Assembly: GCF_901709675.1 (NCBI RefSeq)
Contig: NC_051103.1
Location: forward strand, 6,311,501 to 6,375,500
DNA: 64,000 nt
Source: Syngnathus acus
Lineage: Eukaryota; Chordata; Actinopteri; Syngnathiformes; Syngnathidae
Direction: 5' to 3'
Shown here: piece after piece, positions 43,901-58,900 of the stretch
Position numbering within the stretch: the stretch's first letter is position 1
How the letters are laid out: every line of letters begins with the position of its first letter
Notes under the pieces: model-generated
The model's database searches: none
Told to the model about the DNA's origin: nothing
The model's input: the letters and a program-made list of their open reading frames with translations, nothing else
Translations under genes and position numbers: made by a program

Positions 43901-46900
43901 ATTCAAGGCTTTCTTTCTCCTCCATGGCTCTTGGCAAGGCTTTGGGAATCCCTCAAACGGCTTCCTCTCGCTTTGTCTCACGCCATCATAATATCGCCCA
44001 ATCCCTCGCTCTGGCAACGCAAAGCACCCCTGGGAGTCATTTACACGCGAGGCGGCAGAATAGCCGCGTCAGATGCTTTCGGCCTGATTAGGAGACTGAA
44101 AAGTCGCTGCGGGAAGGAGACAATGACAGGATGAATCCAATCCCAACGATTGAAAATGGATCAATCGAGGGTTCGGATGCACCGTCTTGTTTCTTGTGTT
44201 GCATCTTTTTTTGCACTTTACATCTCGGCCTCCGACCGCAAGATGTCTTCCCGAGGCGACTCCCCGGCGGGGGGTTCCTCGGTTCCCTCGCCGTCACCTC
44301 CACTCGTCTTTGTGCCTCGCCGAGGATGCTCACTTACGGCGAGTCGATAGCCAGACAAAGGAGGAGCAAGCGTGATTGGAAGGCGCGATGAAGGATTGAT
44401 TCGGCTGGGCCGAGAAGTTTTTACTTGACTCCTCGCCTCGGAGATTGGGGGGAGGGAGGGGCGGAGTCAACCAACAAGCCTGCTTAGGTCGACACAATGA
44501 ATTCCGTGAGTGCTTGTTCCACTTGTAGCTGCTATTAGCGTGTGTGTGTGCGTGTGTGTGTTTGTGTGTGTTGGGACTTGTTTTGGCTTTGGAAAGCAGG
44601 ATAATCCTCCGATCCATGGGTAATCTGGGTAAATTTAGATGACTTTGTATCAACGGAGACATAAAATAGGCTGTCTTTTAAATCTTCCTGGCCACATTTC
44701 ATCTGCGCTGCCGGTAAAAGAATGGGACGATTCAAAGCTGTTGCACGGCTGCATTTTTTTTTTTTATCCAGCTCGAAAATCATCCTGGGCTTTTAAATTA
44801 GAACAACTCCAATATTGTTCTTTTGTGCCTGATTAAAGTGGTCAACATTTTAGGGAGAGTACACAAGTACGGCGCTTTTGTGCCCATATATTTAAAATAA
44901 AAATAATTTAAAAATTAGGCCTCTTCAGGAGCCTGTGCACCATGCAATAGAAATAAGCAAAACTAAAATAAAAGAAAAGAAAAATGATTAGATCTCCCCC
45001 TCTTCTGGAGCCAGTACAATACGTCAATAGAAAAAGCAAAAAAATAAAAAATAAAAGAAGAGCTCATGCTCTTGTGGAGCCAGTGCGTGGTGTAAAAAAA
45101 AAACCGAATTACAATAAAATAAAATAAAAATAAATAAGAGCTCCTGCAGTGAAAAGTCAGCGCCATGAGGGAGGTATAAAGCACACAATGCTTTGTGACA
45201 CTGACTTGCGACCCCATTAAGGGAGTCTCACGGGGCCTGCTGGTATGAAACACACGAGGAATTAAGCTCTCAGTGCAGAGGCGCATAAAAACAGTGCACA
45301 TTCTCAACACGGCGGGCTCGAGGGAGAGACCTTGTACCTCTGACTCCCGCTTTGATTCACTTTTTAAGCGCAACTGTTGCATGAAATGCGAAAAAGCTCA
45401 AGGATGAGTGCAATGGACGTGGAGACCAAAAACAAAAAAAAACAAAAAAAGACGCAGGAGGTTTTTACATGCGGGCTTTGCTCTGAATCGGCGATATAAA
45501 GTAATAAAGAAAAAAGAGCCCTCGTGATGCACATTTTGACTGGAGGTGACCCCGATGTGGGAAGGGACGCCGACGACAGCTGGAAGGGCTAAAATCAGTC
45601 GTTGCCAACGACCGTCATTCAAGTCGCCGGGGTCAAACTGTCAAGTGGAGGCGAAGGTGCTAGCTAAAAAATATTCCGATTTTTCTTTCATTTTATTTCA
45701 TTTTGACTTGATTTATTTGACTTATTTTATCTGATGCCAATTGGCTGGGCATGCAGGATGGGCCGGTGATTATTATTGTTTGCTTTCTTTCCCTGTATTT
45801 GGATATATTTAAAACACATTTATGGTCGAGATGAACCAGTTTCTGTTTTGGTTGATGGGCTTAATAACTCGGGCATCCATCTGTATGCCCATCTGTTGGG
45901 ATTACACAAAAACTGGAGAGCTGATCCTCCTCACACACACACGCACTCATTTTTAAACCTAACTCAATTTTCCTTCCAATATTTGTCATGCTGCTTGGAC
46001 AAACACTGACTACGTAATTGAGAAGTGTCAGATTTAAATACACTAGAATGGCATTTAGTAAAGAATTTAAAGAATCAAAAAGAGGACATACTTGGGTCGG
46101 ACAAGATGGCGTCCGTTTTGGGTACGAACTGGTCACAGCGGAGACCGTGGTAGCCTTCCTTACATCTGCGGGACACAAAAAGAAAGAAATCGGGATTACA
46201 AAAAAAAAAACAAGATGTCTGACAGGACAGCGCAAAAAACAACCCCCAACATATTCCTGGCAAAATGTCCGCCAGTGAAACTGACTTGGTTGCCAGTCAG
46301 AAATCAAAACGTCACTTGTCAGCTATTGACTTGGAAAAATATCTTTTTTTGACGCAAACCGGAGAAGCTCTTTTGAACATTTTGCATCGATCAATCATTT
46401 CCAAAAGTAACAGACCGGCCCTGGGGCTTGGTAGCCATTCATGAAAAAATACGAGATTGACATTTCCCAAACATCACAAAGTTGCGTGAACGGACTTTTC
46501 TGTAGATGCTTTACTCGATGTTCTTTCCAACATCTGACAAGGAAGCGGCTTCACCATCTTGCCACCTTTGTACACGCTAAGCCTTGACAGCGACGCGGCC
46601 CAACCTCGACTGTCTTGATCATCTCGACCCGTATCATCTCAGCCGGCTCGTTGCTCGCCGGCTCTCTGGCATGTCGTGATAGCGCACACACACAAACATA
46701 TCCCGGCTGGATGAAAAATGATGCTGAAAGAAGTTGGAAATCTTTGCAGGCCTCCGGGGGAAAGCAGCTGACAACTCGGTCTTGTGAATTTGTGTGTGTC
46801 TGTGAGATTCACTTCAGATTACACACTGTCACGCCATCCATTGTTCCCGTTCCCGTTAGAACGAGACCTTCCTTAGACCGAAATCCGTCGAAACGAGAAA

Positions 46901-49900
46901 AGTACGTTTTGGGTGGCGTGTTTGCAAAAAAAAAATAAAAAATAGAGAACTAAAGCAGATTTGGGTGTGAACAGCCTGACTGAGTCATATGACGACCCAG
47001 CTGCTTTTAACACATGTTCAAGATGGCGGGGCGAGCTACACCTCCCAGTCTGGAGGACGATGAGCGTCACCTCATCGCTAATCGGTTTTAATTAGCACGG
47101 GGTAAATAAAACAGGTCGGTGGGGAAGATGCGAGAGCCTGGTGACTTTTGCAACTTTTATGATTCTTTAAAAATGTTTTCCAGACGCGCTCACTAAACGA
47201 CCGAGTGATATTTAAGAATGAATCACCTTTTTATCGAGGGGAGGCGTGATAAAATATGTAATTGTTCTTGAAGACTGGATGGCGACTGTACACACATTCG
47301 GATTGGTGCCGCCGCCGCCGCCGCCGCCATCTCGTTTTCACAAGCGTTCACGTTCAAAGGTGCTTGCGCAAAGCGTGATAATGAACACACCGTTATCACG
47401 CTCTTTTAATGAGCTCACTTTCCTATTAATCACTTTTTGGCAGCAGGCGTTCCGACAGGCCCGGTTGACAAATTCATCACGCGTTTGACTCGTCGCCACG
47501 ATTCATAAGGACCACCGACGGCGGCGCTTGAGCTGATGTTACACTTCGTTTCCGCAACTTAACCTGCTGCACGTTATGCATGCTGGCGAAAACATGACAA
47601 AAATATTAAATATGAATACGTCTTTTTACCTCTTTATTTATTTTTATTATTTTATTTTTTTAATTCATTATTCATTATTCTTTTTCCACCCACTGCATAC
47701 TTTTTGATTTGTATTTATTTGCCTTGACAGCTGCATAATTTAGTTTTGACCTCCTGCTAAAAAATGATATTTTCATTTCTCTCGAACAACAACTGTGAAC
47801 ATCTCACGCAGCATCACGGGACAAGAATCCCTTCCATTTTGGAATTGAATCGCCCAGACTGGTGCTCCGTCCACGCGGTGACATTTGCAAGCGCCATCTG
47901 GAAGGACAAACCCTTCCACAAATGGACAATCAAATGTCAAAGCCTAAATCAGCATCAAATGGTAACTTGGCAACCATGTTCTTCTCTCTGCCTCCAAAAA
48001 CTCATTAAAGCCCAGGCGGGATGACGAAGTCCCAGCTTGTTTGCGCATCAGCGGGGCTTCCAATCATAGTGGCGGCGGCGTATTACCAAGTAGCCGGCGC
48101 CGCCGAGCTGCTCTAACAGGTGGCGTCGTTTCAAAGCACAGAAGACATACTCAAGCTTGGGGGGGCGGAGGTGTATTACTCTTCAACTTCAGATGTTTTT
48201 TTTTTAACCTCGCTGGATGACTACTGCACAACGCCGTAAAGAGGAAGGAAAAAAAATCAATAGTGTTTGAAGAGAATATGTCTTTAAGCTTTGCACTTGA
48301 AGTGTAAAACGAGCGCCCCCACCCTCCCCACCTCGCAGGTTAAATATTTAAGTGTGGAACTACTACAACACTCCACAGCAGAAGTGTGCCCCACTAACCG
48401 CTTTCCCTAACTTTTATTGTGGCGAGGCTTTCATCATCTTACGGCTGACAACGAGGCACTCTAAAGGGCCTGTCAACTGGCCAACTGCGTATTGGCTGTG
48501 AAACATGAAAACTACATTTTTTTTTCTTACATTTTAAAACGTGTCTTGTCAGGGGGAGCCCCCGCTGAGTTAAATAATTCACCTGCCGCAGGAGGCCGGA
48601 AACGCCGGCGACATCGGTACCAACGTACGGTACAAAGCTCTCTGACGCTCGCTCGCGTGTTACACGGAAAAAACATTAGTGGCGAGCGACAGCGTGCATT
48701 TGCTGCACATGCGTTCAAATATTCACGACCACGTCGGTCGGCACGGTTTCACTCAAGTTTTCTTCTCGCCGGCTTTGTTGACTGATGGCAAAATATTCTT
48801 TTCCTTTTTTTTTTTTTAAAGCAGGTGGTAAATGTAAAATAAACGTCTTGATTGTTGTCTTTGCCAGAAAGGGCAGCTGACACGATGATACGATAACCAC
48901 GCTCCATGGTTTCCTCCTCGGCGCTCTTGACTAGCACTTGACATGGAGTACATTTAAATACAGTTATTAAGCCTCTTTGAAAGAGCACGAGAGTCGTGTT
49001 AACTTTTTTTTTCTGCCGCTGCTCGCTTTACATCAGTTTCATTTCTTGTGCATTGCTTGTCAATCCAGATTTTTTTTTTAACTCATTCATTGCCAACCCA
49101 GTTCATATCTAGAACCGTCAATAGTGCTGAATGGGTTAACGGGGTCTTTAATTTTCCGAACCTTGTTTGGCTGACTTGTATTGGGCTTTGCATCAGATCC
49201 ACAAAAACTTTTTTGGGAGGAGGGAAGATCGTTCGCAGCAACATCACATGATTGCGTCTGATTCGACAGAGCGGCTTCAAAGACTTGAAGTTGGCTTCAA
49301 TTTTTGTCTACAGGCCCACCCGCCGCTCAGCACGGCAGCGGAGCTTTTTGAAAAACGATTTGACTGTAAAATGGAGAGGACAGCAACGCCGGCTTTTTAG
49401 GAGCTCTCTTTCGGTTGATGTCCGCTTTTTTACAGCGCTACTCAATCACCACGACGTTTGCTTAGGCACATTTGAAGGCTGACAATCTGGAATTCCGATT
49501 CGTCGACGTTGTCATCGTGGGGTAAATGACAAATAGTGACCATTTCCTGCCGTTATAGTGCACTTGCGTGAAGTTGGAGGCGGAGCTTGACCGCCTGTTA
49601 TTAGCTGGACTGGTTTTCTGGACAGTGGCTCTGTATCAGCTTTCAAAGATGGATGATGCGCGCCGAGAACTACTCACACATTTAATAAGGCGCACCAATA
49701 TGTGTGTGTGTGTGTGTGTTTATCGGTCGCAATTGGTCAACTTGCAGTCACACCGCGGGGGACTGCAAGATGATGTAATTCATCGACTTTTAAGGTGAAT
49801 ACTTTTTAGGGGAGTTCAAGTTAGATCTGGAGGTAATGGATGTAACGTCCTCGTGCGTGCGCGCGAGCGACACGTGACTACGATGGCTTTTCCGAAGAGT

Positions 49901-52900
49901 GCACTAGTACTACTTAGACTTGCCGGCGCTTGTACGCTCGCGGCGCGATCCATCATACTGTCATAAGCGAGCGGCCTTGAATAGATGGCCGCCTTCCTCG
50001 CGGCCTGCAGGGAGGCAGCACGCGTTAAAAGACACCTAAGCGGACCGACGCTTAACAACGACATGTGACGGGACAATTACGGCGGGTGAGAAGCAAATTG
50101 ATAGCCAGGTGTGACAAATCGGACTAAAACTAGAAAACTTGGTGGGGGAAAAAAACAAAACGCTCTCCAAAATGATTAAAAGGATGGATTTTACATTTGG
50201 AGATGAAAAATGAGGCAGCGGAGCAAATTTATAGTCTGGATGCTAATTGGAAGAGGAGAAGGAAAAAAAATGTGTCTCAGCAGATGCCAAGCATATGGAT
50301 TGTCTGAGCGAAAACGTATTTTTACTCCACGCTTTGTAAATAGCGCCCATATTTGATCAGTTACCGATTCCGAGCCAAGTGAAACATTTTTTAAACACGC
50401 CAGACAGCTTTGTATTGCTATTGATCACGCTCTAATTCTCTTCTCTTCATTTTGTTGCTATTGCCAAACAGATTGGGCCCTGAGGTACGGCCCGTCCGAG
50501 AACCCAAACTATCAAATTTAGCTTTAAGGGCTCCCGAAATGAAAGCGGGATACTCGGAAGTCCATCGTCGCCGCTGCCGCGCGGCTCGTCTTGTGAGCGA
50601 GGTGCTGCGCTTGATGCTAATTACTTTTCTTAACGCTCGGCTGATTAGCTTTGCCTGCAGCTGGAAGATCCTCGCGTGTTTGCGAGCGAGCGAGCGAACG
50701 CCGAGGATCCTAATCACTTGTGTTGCCGCTGAAATAACAACGCGTCTGCAAAAGCCATTTAATTGCAGCCGGTAAACAATCAGGCTTTATGAAGATGAAG
50801 AATGAGGGAAAAGAACAAAAACGCAAAGTTGGCGTTGCAGCCAGGAATGACAATGAGCCAGTTTGCATTTTGTTCCAATATCCATATTTCTTAGTATCTG
50901 TTGCTGTAATACATTTAAAACAAAACAAATCTCTTTAGGGGGGCTGGAGCCCCCTGAAAAATGGGCTAGAAGCGCCCATGGCGGGAACGTAAAAGCGCAG
51001 TCGTTAAAGTGCGAGCTGGACGGCGTTTCTTAATTAAAGCCAGCGATAAGTCCCACCTAAAGAGCATCACTTGAGCCAATATGTATAGGCCCCTAAATTA
51101 CACGCACACACAAAGGTTCCGATCTCAATAACTCTTCGATTCGATTATGCCGCATTGCAACCTATGCTCTGGCCTTGATATGCTCGTGCACAGTTGAGTC
51201 TGATAATCAGTTCATGAAAAGATTTCATTTCAATGCATGTTTAAAATAAAGGCCCAGTGTCGGAAAGAATTATGCGAGTTTTACGTGACACATAAGGAAA
51301 ACGGAAAGATTATTTTCACATAGCGCGAAAAAGATACAAGGACACGTCCAGGTAAAGTGATGGATTGACGGCCGGCGATGTTTGCCAGACAAATTCCCAG
51401 TTTTCAAGGACGAGGTGACGACGCTACAGTAGTTGACGTGATTGATTGCGGCGGCCGCTGTAAAAGGTGCACCATCATTCATTTTACATGAGAACCTTTA
51501 AATGACTCCACGCATGCATAATGCATTCAAAGCTTTTAGTATCTATTTTATAGGTTAAAGTTCTTGTAAAATAACGCTTTATTGATTGCAAGGCTTTAGG
51601 TTCAAATCCCTCAATTTGGGTTGGCCTGAATAAATGTTTACTAAACAACGCAACTCCGCTTGGAATTTTGTCCAACAAGTAAGTTCAAATGTTTTGCATT
51701 AGCTTTCCATCTCAATTCAAATCGCTGGTCTCGAAAGACCGAAGTGCATTTAGTAAGCGATTGGCGGCAAATTAGCAAGCTAACATTTTTGGAGCCGCTA
51801 ATGATTGGATCGGAAAACTCGTTATCCCTTTGGCTCGCGTTGGAAAGCGAGGGACCACGGCCCGGGAAAGTAGATTACATCTCGTTTTAGCTGCCGGGCG
51901 ATGATTAGCGGGTTAAGCTAGCTTGGAGTCATGCAAGGAAAAAACAAAATGTTTTCTCCAGCGAACTTTCTTCGGTTTCTACGGTTACGGCATTAGCGGC
52001 ATTAGGTTAAAGGTCATTCGGTCATTACGCCGCTTGTTCCCAGCAATTGGCTATTTCGGGAAAACACCTCAATAAATCCTCGAATCATCTTCAAATATGA
52101 TGCCCTTGAAATGTTGAATCAATAGACTTATTGATCAGCAATGTTTCCCATCATGCGTTCTGGAAAAAAACTGATAAGAGGTTAACATTTAATTAGATAG
52201 AGAAAAAAAAAGTAATGTGTTACCATGGCAACATGCTTGTTGTTATTTTTCCTCACCCTGCTCTGACCAAACAATAGCACATCCATTTTTTTTTTCATTT
52301 TGGTCACCTCAATGTGAGGAGGGCGTTCCCGCTCGCTCTTATCAGCACAAAACCACATCCACTCATCCGAGCCAAAAAGCGACCCCAGAGTCCTTTCCGA
52401 CCTCCTGATGAATGATCTGACGGCCTTTTTTGTCTGAGAGACACCCAAAAAGAAAAATGAGCTACTAAAGTACGTCGTTTGGCTGATGAATATAAGACAG
52501 AATCGAATTTGTGACTCTGTTGGAACGACTTTTTGATTCATTACCAAATGAAAGCGTTTTCCACAGCAATATCATTCGGGCTGCACGCAAAGTCGCGATT
52601 CATCGTCAGGTTAGGCGGACCTTAATGTGAGCTGTGGGTAAACAATGATCGGCGCTGCAAAAAAAAAAAAAAAAAAGATTTGACTCATTCTTCACCACGA
52701 GGTGCTGATTGGAAGAGGCTTTAAAAGATTATTTAAGTTTGTGACAAAGCGGGAGACGTGTGCAAAAGTTTGATCGGCTTACTCCTGATATTTCAGGTGC
52801 GGGATCTGCCACGTTCAGATACGAAAAGGCCGGCGGCACATTTGCTGCCGTGGGATAACGAGTGAGGCTAAAGACTTGCCGCCGACATGAAATAACGGCG

Positions 52901-55900
52901 GTAATTCAGCACAGCGTGCCAGAATATTCCTCTTATCGGTGGGATTCCAAACGCTTGCAGGGGCGGGCTAATGCGAACTTTGAGTGCAGCGGCTCCCTGG
53001 CGGCGTATTGGATTCGCAGAAATGTTCTTACCAAACTTCTTGATGGCTTCGTACAAGAAAGATGGCTCTCGGTAAGACCTAATCAAAAGTTGGACTGCTG
53101 GCGTTCTTGTTAATTTTTCCTAAGGTGTATCTGAAATGATCTTTTTTTTTTTCTCCTGCAAGAGTGGCTAACGCCTCACCTCAACACATTTCAACACATC
53201 TTTGCCATTTGCACAAGGGAAATATGAAATTGACTGAATCGGATTGAATTTGACGAGTCGCTTGCAAACGACGCCAACCGCCGCTCGGGCTGACCTCGAT
53301 GAACAAATAAAACGAGCGCGCTCATTAGCATGAATGTTTCATGAATGCCAATGAGATTGTAAAGTATGTTTCTCACACTTAAGCTGTAAAAAGCCGAAGA
53401 TTGAACGCAATCCAAACTGGAAGCTTGACCGGCGTCCCGAAACTGTTTCCGATTACACATCACAATTAAATTATTCTCCGAGAGCCAGCGGAATGAGTGA
53501 CAATCCGATGGAAGTCTGTCAGGCATCAGCGTGTCGTCTCGGGACGCCGTCACACTTAGCGGCTATAGATTTTCCCGTCTCTTTTCAATGCGGCAGGAAA
53601 TTCAGTCGCGCTTTAATAGCTCCTCGGAGCAGATGAATACGATAGGCATCTCGGCTTCCTGTCCTAAATGCAGCAAAGTGACAACCTCGCTGCAGCCCTG
53701 ATTGTGACAAGGGAGAAAAGCTGCCCGCTCAAGGAAACACACACACACACACACACATCAAGTGTCTTCTCTGACATGGCACACTATGGAGACAAAGAGC
53801 CCACCGAGGAAGCTCACTGGGGATAAGGATAATTAGGATGACTGGCTGGTGATTTTCATTTTATTTTTGTGCTCGGTGTCACAGTGGGATTCGTCAGCTC
53901 GACACAAACAAGCAGAGACCAAACGCACACAAATTCCAATTCGGTATTTCTTTTTATATTGTATATTTCGGAATTGTTGCTGGTGAAACCAATCTTTTTG
54001 ATTGGGTTGTTGTTTTTGTTGTTTTTTTTAAATACAATTGAGGCGGGAATTATAAGTGGTTTCATTTGCGGGTCAAATTTGGTCACTCAATGTATTATAA
54101 ATCACAAAACTATCGAGATCTCAGTCAGTCTTTTCGTCCATTAAAAATATAGTTGTAGAAAATCGGTAAATTGTCTGATTGGCAATTAGGCAACTTGAAT
54201 CGTTAGATGTCGATTAATCGGCTACCGTATTTTCCGGACTATAAATGGTTTCATTTTCTCCAAAATCAGCATTGTGCCTTGTAATCTGGTTTCTTACATC
54301 ATTATAAATGCGTTAGCCTTGGATCTCTACAATGACTACAGATTGAAGTACCTCGGGAGTGAGAAAAAAAAAAACATCACAGCAAGACGGGGACAAAAAA
54401 AATGGGGAGCAGTGAAATAATGAGCTTGCTTGAAAATTGCCAAAAAGCTCCAAGCGGCCGACGGCGCTGCAGAGTAATGAGCCCGACTGGGTTCCCACGT
54501 TTGACATCACACTGTCAATTCAAGGGGGTTACTTATATTACCCCCGCCCCCTCAAAAACACACAAAATGGCTGCTTTAAATAAATCATTTGCTGTAAACA
54601 TGACTGCTTTTGGGGGTGAAAGGAAGCGTGGCAAATGTTTAACAAGTTCCAATAAATTGGGACGTTGAAATTTCCCTGCAGCCTATAGCCATGGAAACAG
54701 AGCATGCGTGTGTGTGTGTGTGTGTACAGAAGGGGAGTGAAAGATCCACTGCATGGCGGCAGATAAGAGACTGGCTGACAAGGTGGGAGTGAAGGTGGGT
54801 TGTGCGCCGAATAAATGGAGTCTGCTCTTAAATACGGAGACGGCGTCGGCTTTCCAAATCGCGGAAGCTCGTTCACGTGGAGGCTTGCTTTTTTTTTTTT
54901 TTGTCTGAGCGCTTTTTCATTCCCCTTCTTTTCAAACTCGGGTCTGACTAATCCGCCGAGGCCACCAGATTGCGTGTCCATCATGGTCGCTCTCTGTTTA
55001 ATTTCGAGGCAAAAATACAGCGTTGGGAAAGAAATATTTTGGCTGGCTTTGCCTTGATATTTGCCTCGCCGCAACTTTGCCTTTAAGGAAAAAAAAGGCA
55101 AGTTAAGCGAACAGATCGATGGTCCAATTACTGTCGCTAACACGCAAATCCATACACCGCGTTCTGGAAGACTGTGTACGAATCCATCCGAGTCCTGTCT
55201 CAAATTTGGATGACAAACAGAGCGAGACGGCAGAGCGTCACCGTCAAACATCTGTTGCGCTGACGTGCGAAGGGACGTTGAAATGCCGCCAAGCACCGAA
55301 TTGTGTTATTCCAGGAAGTGGAGAACGACACGCTCATTTCTGCGATAGGGCACAGATGATCCAGCAGATCCGCCTCCTAATCTCGCCGCTTCCCCTGCGA
55401 TGACACAGGCATTAGCATGCGGAGATAAATAGTGACGAAGGAACGTGCTCCGGGGCTTTCACAATCGTCATTTTTTTTGCTTTTTTTAGCATCACGTTGA
55501 ATCTGCTTGTCAATTCATGATGAATGAGTCTGGCTAACTCGACTTTCCATATCATGATGATTTATACTCATGATAAAGCTTGATAATTGATTTTATTGTA
55601 TTCATCTACATACCATGTTTCAGATGGAAGTAATCAAACACAATGAAATCAGCAGAGGCCCTAAAATGGAACCCTGCGGAACGCCATACGGAATAGCTAC
55701 ATCTTTTATCTGCACATTCTCACGTATTTTCCTAAATTTGCCACCTTCTTTTTTTACAATCCAACACCCGACTGACGAGCACATTCAGATTCGTCCCAGT
55801 ACTCGGACAAACTCCCCAAACTTTGCCTATTTTTGACAATTAGCTCTTAGCTTCTGAGTATTCCGCGAGAACTTAGCAGAGGGTACTGGCGCACTTATTT

Positions 55901-58900
55901 GCACACATTTGCATCTCGTTAGCACTTCAAACCTACAAACTTGAAAGACTCCTTGTCAGGGAACTCTAATCTTCCTCGCTCTGCCTCACACTCCCGGGTA
56001 ACCCCCACCCACCCTTTTTCTCTTTCTCATGGCTAGCGATGAAGGAACTCGAGGACATCAATTGAGTAGCTCAACCTCCTGCTCGGACTTATGACAGCCG
56101 CCGATGTGTTTCGCAGAGATGTGCAAATTAAAAAGACACAAAAGATGAATTCATTTGTTTGAGATAGCCCTGACAAGTATTCCCACTTTTTCTCGCCCGC
56201 AGGCATCAAACACCCCGCCGTTTAATAAGCGAGTTAAGTTGAGTTGGAACAACGGGATTCAATTGTCCGTCTCTTCTCATTTGCAACTTGACTGCATTAC
56301 ACCCCAAATTAAATTGAGCAGGTCAATAAGCGTCGAGCCGAGGCTCCAGCGCAAACATGCCAAAAGCAAGGAAGAGTCCAGGAAATCACGATTGGCATCG
56401 GTTTGTTTGGGGGAACAAAACTCACTCAACTAATTGAGTGAATTTGTATTCATCTTGTTAGCGGGGCGCCCTCTGGTGGATTAAGATTTCCTCGTATAAA
56501 CCAAGGTTACTACGGTGAACAAAAATTGACAAAACCCAAATTGGAAAAAAAAAACACTGGGCATTTTTAGGCTACAAAAATGATTTGATACCGCTAGTAC
56601 TCGTGTTGTATAAGATTCCCGAAATTACTCGGTAAGTGGCAGCAAAGATGGCGAACATCTTTGATTCCTTCTACGTAAACAACATCGAGAGCATGTTGTC
56701 CAAAGAATGTGCTTTTACAGGTACCGAGTACCCAGTTCAACAAGTACAGGCGCTCTCAAAGACAGCCGCAAGTAATTGTCTTCACAAGTGCGCAAGTCTC
56801 AAGAAAGCAACCTCACAGGTACCCAAGACTCACAATTAAATTACAAGGACACCTCGTCCCAGTTTGTGGTTCTCTTACTTCTGTCCTGCTCAAAATGGTC
56901 ACACATATCTGAAAACTTGAACTTTAATTTCTGACAAGCCGTCTCGCTCGCATATAGCTTGAATGACAACAAAGGGAGGCCTTGTCGCCTCCACGCTCAC
57001 AAGTGATTCTTTCATTTGCTCGTATCTGCTGAATCTCCGCCGAAAAGGAGTGACCTCGCGCAGTGAACCCATGTTTGCTGTGTGCGTACATTGGGAAGAA
57101 GCCGCATGATATATATTTATTTATTTATTATTTATTCATTGCTCTTATTTATTCATTGTATGTGCCTTCTTGTTTTTACCTTTTGTATTGTTTACTTAAA
57201 TGTTTTGTTTGTCCGTGGACCAACATAATATTATATATATAATATCCTATATGTCTTGTCACCGTGGGATGGTAGGAAACGCAATTTCGATCTCTTTGTG
57301 TGTCTTGACATGTGAAGAAATTGACAATAAAGCATACTTTGACTTTGATTTATATACTATATGTGCATAAATAAAAATCCAATAGATATATAAAGAAATA
57401 AAAACCAAATAATATATCTATAAATACACATATATTTTTGTAAAATCAAAACAGATGCTAACTATATAATCAACTTTTTTTCTTTTTTTTTTTTGCTGCA
57501 GCGAGCATGATTGTGTTTGTTCCTTTTGGGAGATTTGATGTGTTTCCTCATCTAGCTGGAAGTCCCCCGAGGCGCACATGCATGATGAAATATTGGTCTG
57601 AATCTCCATTTGCACTGATGGCTTTGGAGGAGCAAACATCAAAAAAGTGATCAATCTTCATTTCATTATGATCTCATAACCGGCGTCGGCGTGCCTTTGG
57701 GCCAAACAATCTAACGTGGAAATCTTCCCATGAATTATTCAGCGGTGCGGTCAATCACAGAGTTAGGTGGCAATTATCCTTCAGGTCTGATCAATCACAA
57801 AAATACGCCGCAAAAATAAATGACGGGGGTGGGATTGCAATTAAATTTAATCGGAGAGGCAAATTATCATTAAACAAATGAAAGCAAGGTTGCGTCACCT
57901 GCATGGTTAATTTTTATCGAGTTAGAATTTTTGTCCATTATTCGATGAATCGGACTTTAAAAAGATTTCATTTCCATCTCTTTACTAAAAAACAGGACAT
58001 CCGTTGGAATATTTTCACAAGGTCTCGAAACAATTATCCAAATGATTGATTCATTGGAGTATCGATTAATCGTCGCAGTAGTGTAACTTGATTACTTTGC
58101 CGTCAAATATGTGCAGGCGGTTTTTGAAAGCAAAGAACTTTCAAAAGACATTTTAAACAAAGAATCCGATTCAATCCGAATGTTTGAAGGACTCCTTCAG
58201 CAATGTGAAGCATGCCGGGAAAAATAAAAAGCAAATTTTCATCAAATGAATGGCCTGTGAACTCTTGTTGGGGTTATAAATACAAAAATATCAGCAGGGA
58301 ACATCAACGCAAAAAAAAAAGAAAAAATAATAATTGAAGTCTCAACTTTGGAGGACACATCAGGGCATGTACAATATGTGAGGAAAAAAAAATGCAGACC
58401 TGTGTCAAATAAGTGACCCGTTACATAACGACATCAAGTTCTGCAAGCAAAACATCAGCACCCTTAATTGTGCTGGCGTAAGTTCTGGTTGCCACGGCAA
58501 CCCTTCTTTCATCATCACCGCCTTTATCCATCTCGCTCGGCAGACGTGGACTACGACCCAAATTATTCGTCACTTAGGCAAAATTCCTGCGTTTGATTTG
58601 ATGTTGCTGCCGCTGACTTATCACTCGATCTGAATGCCGGTCGTTAATTGGCTGTTAATTAATTGCCGATGATAAAAATGATTGATTGAAATGCAAACTT
58701 TTCCCTTCGGAATTAGTTTCCGAGCACACGTCTAGAGCGGCGCATTTGCATTTTTATGTAATAATGACGGATTTACATATAAATCGGAACGAAGCGCTGA
58801 TAAAGGAAACACAAAGAAAAAAAAAAGAAATGGCGGCTTCCAGGAGGAAATGCAGAAGTGGGCTGCTCTTAACTTTCTGTTATTTTCTTTCGGTCCAAGT

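Larger units (their letters stand above)
41865..48466. repeat. dispersed copies of the ACAACGAGGC-CTCTAAAG motif
   Basis: Single copies related to the head of the 130-bp tandem repeat occur at 41865-41893 (GGCGGACGACGAGGCACTCT then AAAG) and 48442-48466 (CGGCTGACAACGAGGCACTC then TAAAG). Only about 25 bp is shared; the sequence between the two sites is ordinary intron. Confidence 0.7.

Noticed and set aside
54538-55296. 252-codon ORF on the - strand in the long nrg3 intron
   Set aside because: It contains simple repeats translated as HTHTHT-like runs, has no splice support and resembles no protein family.
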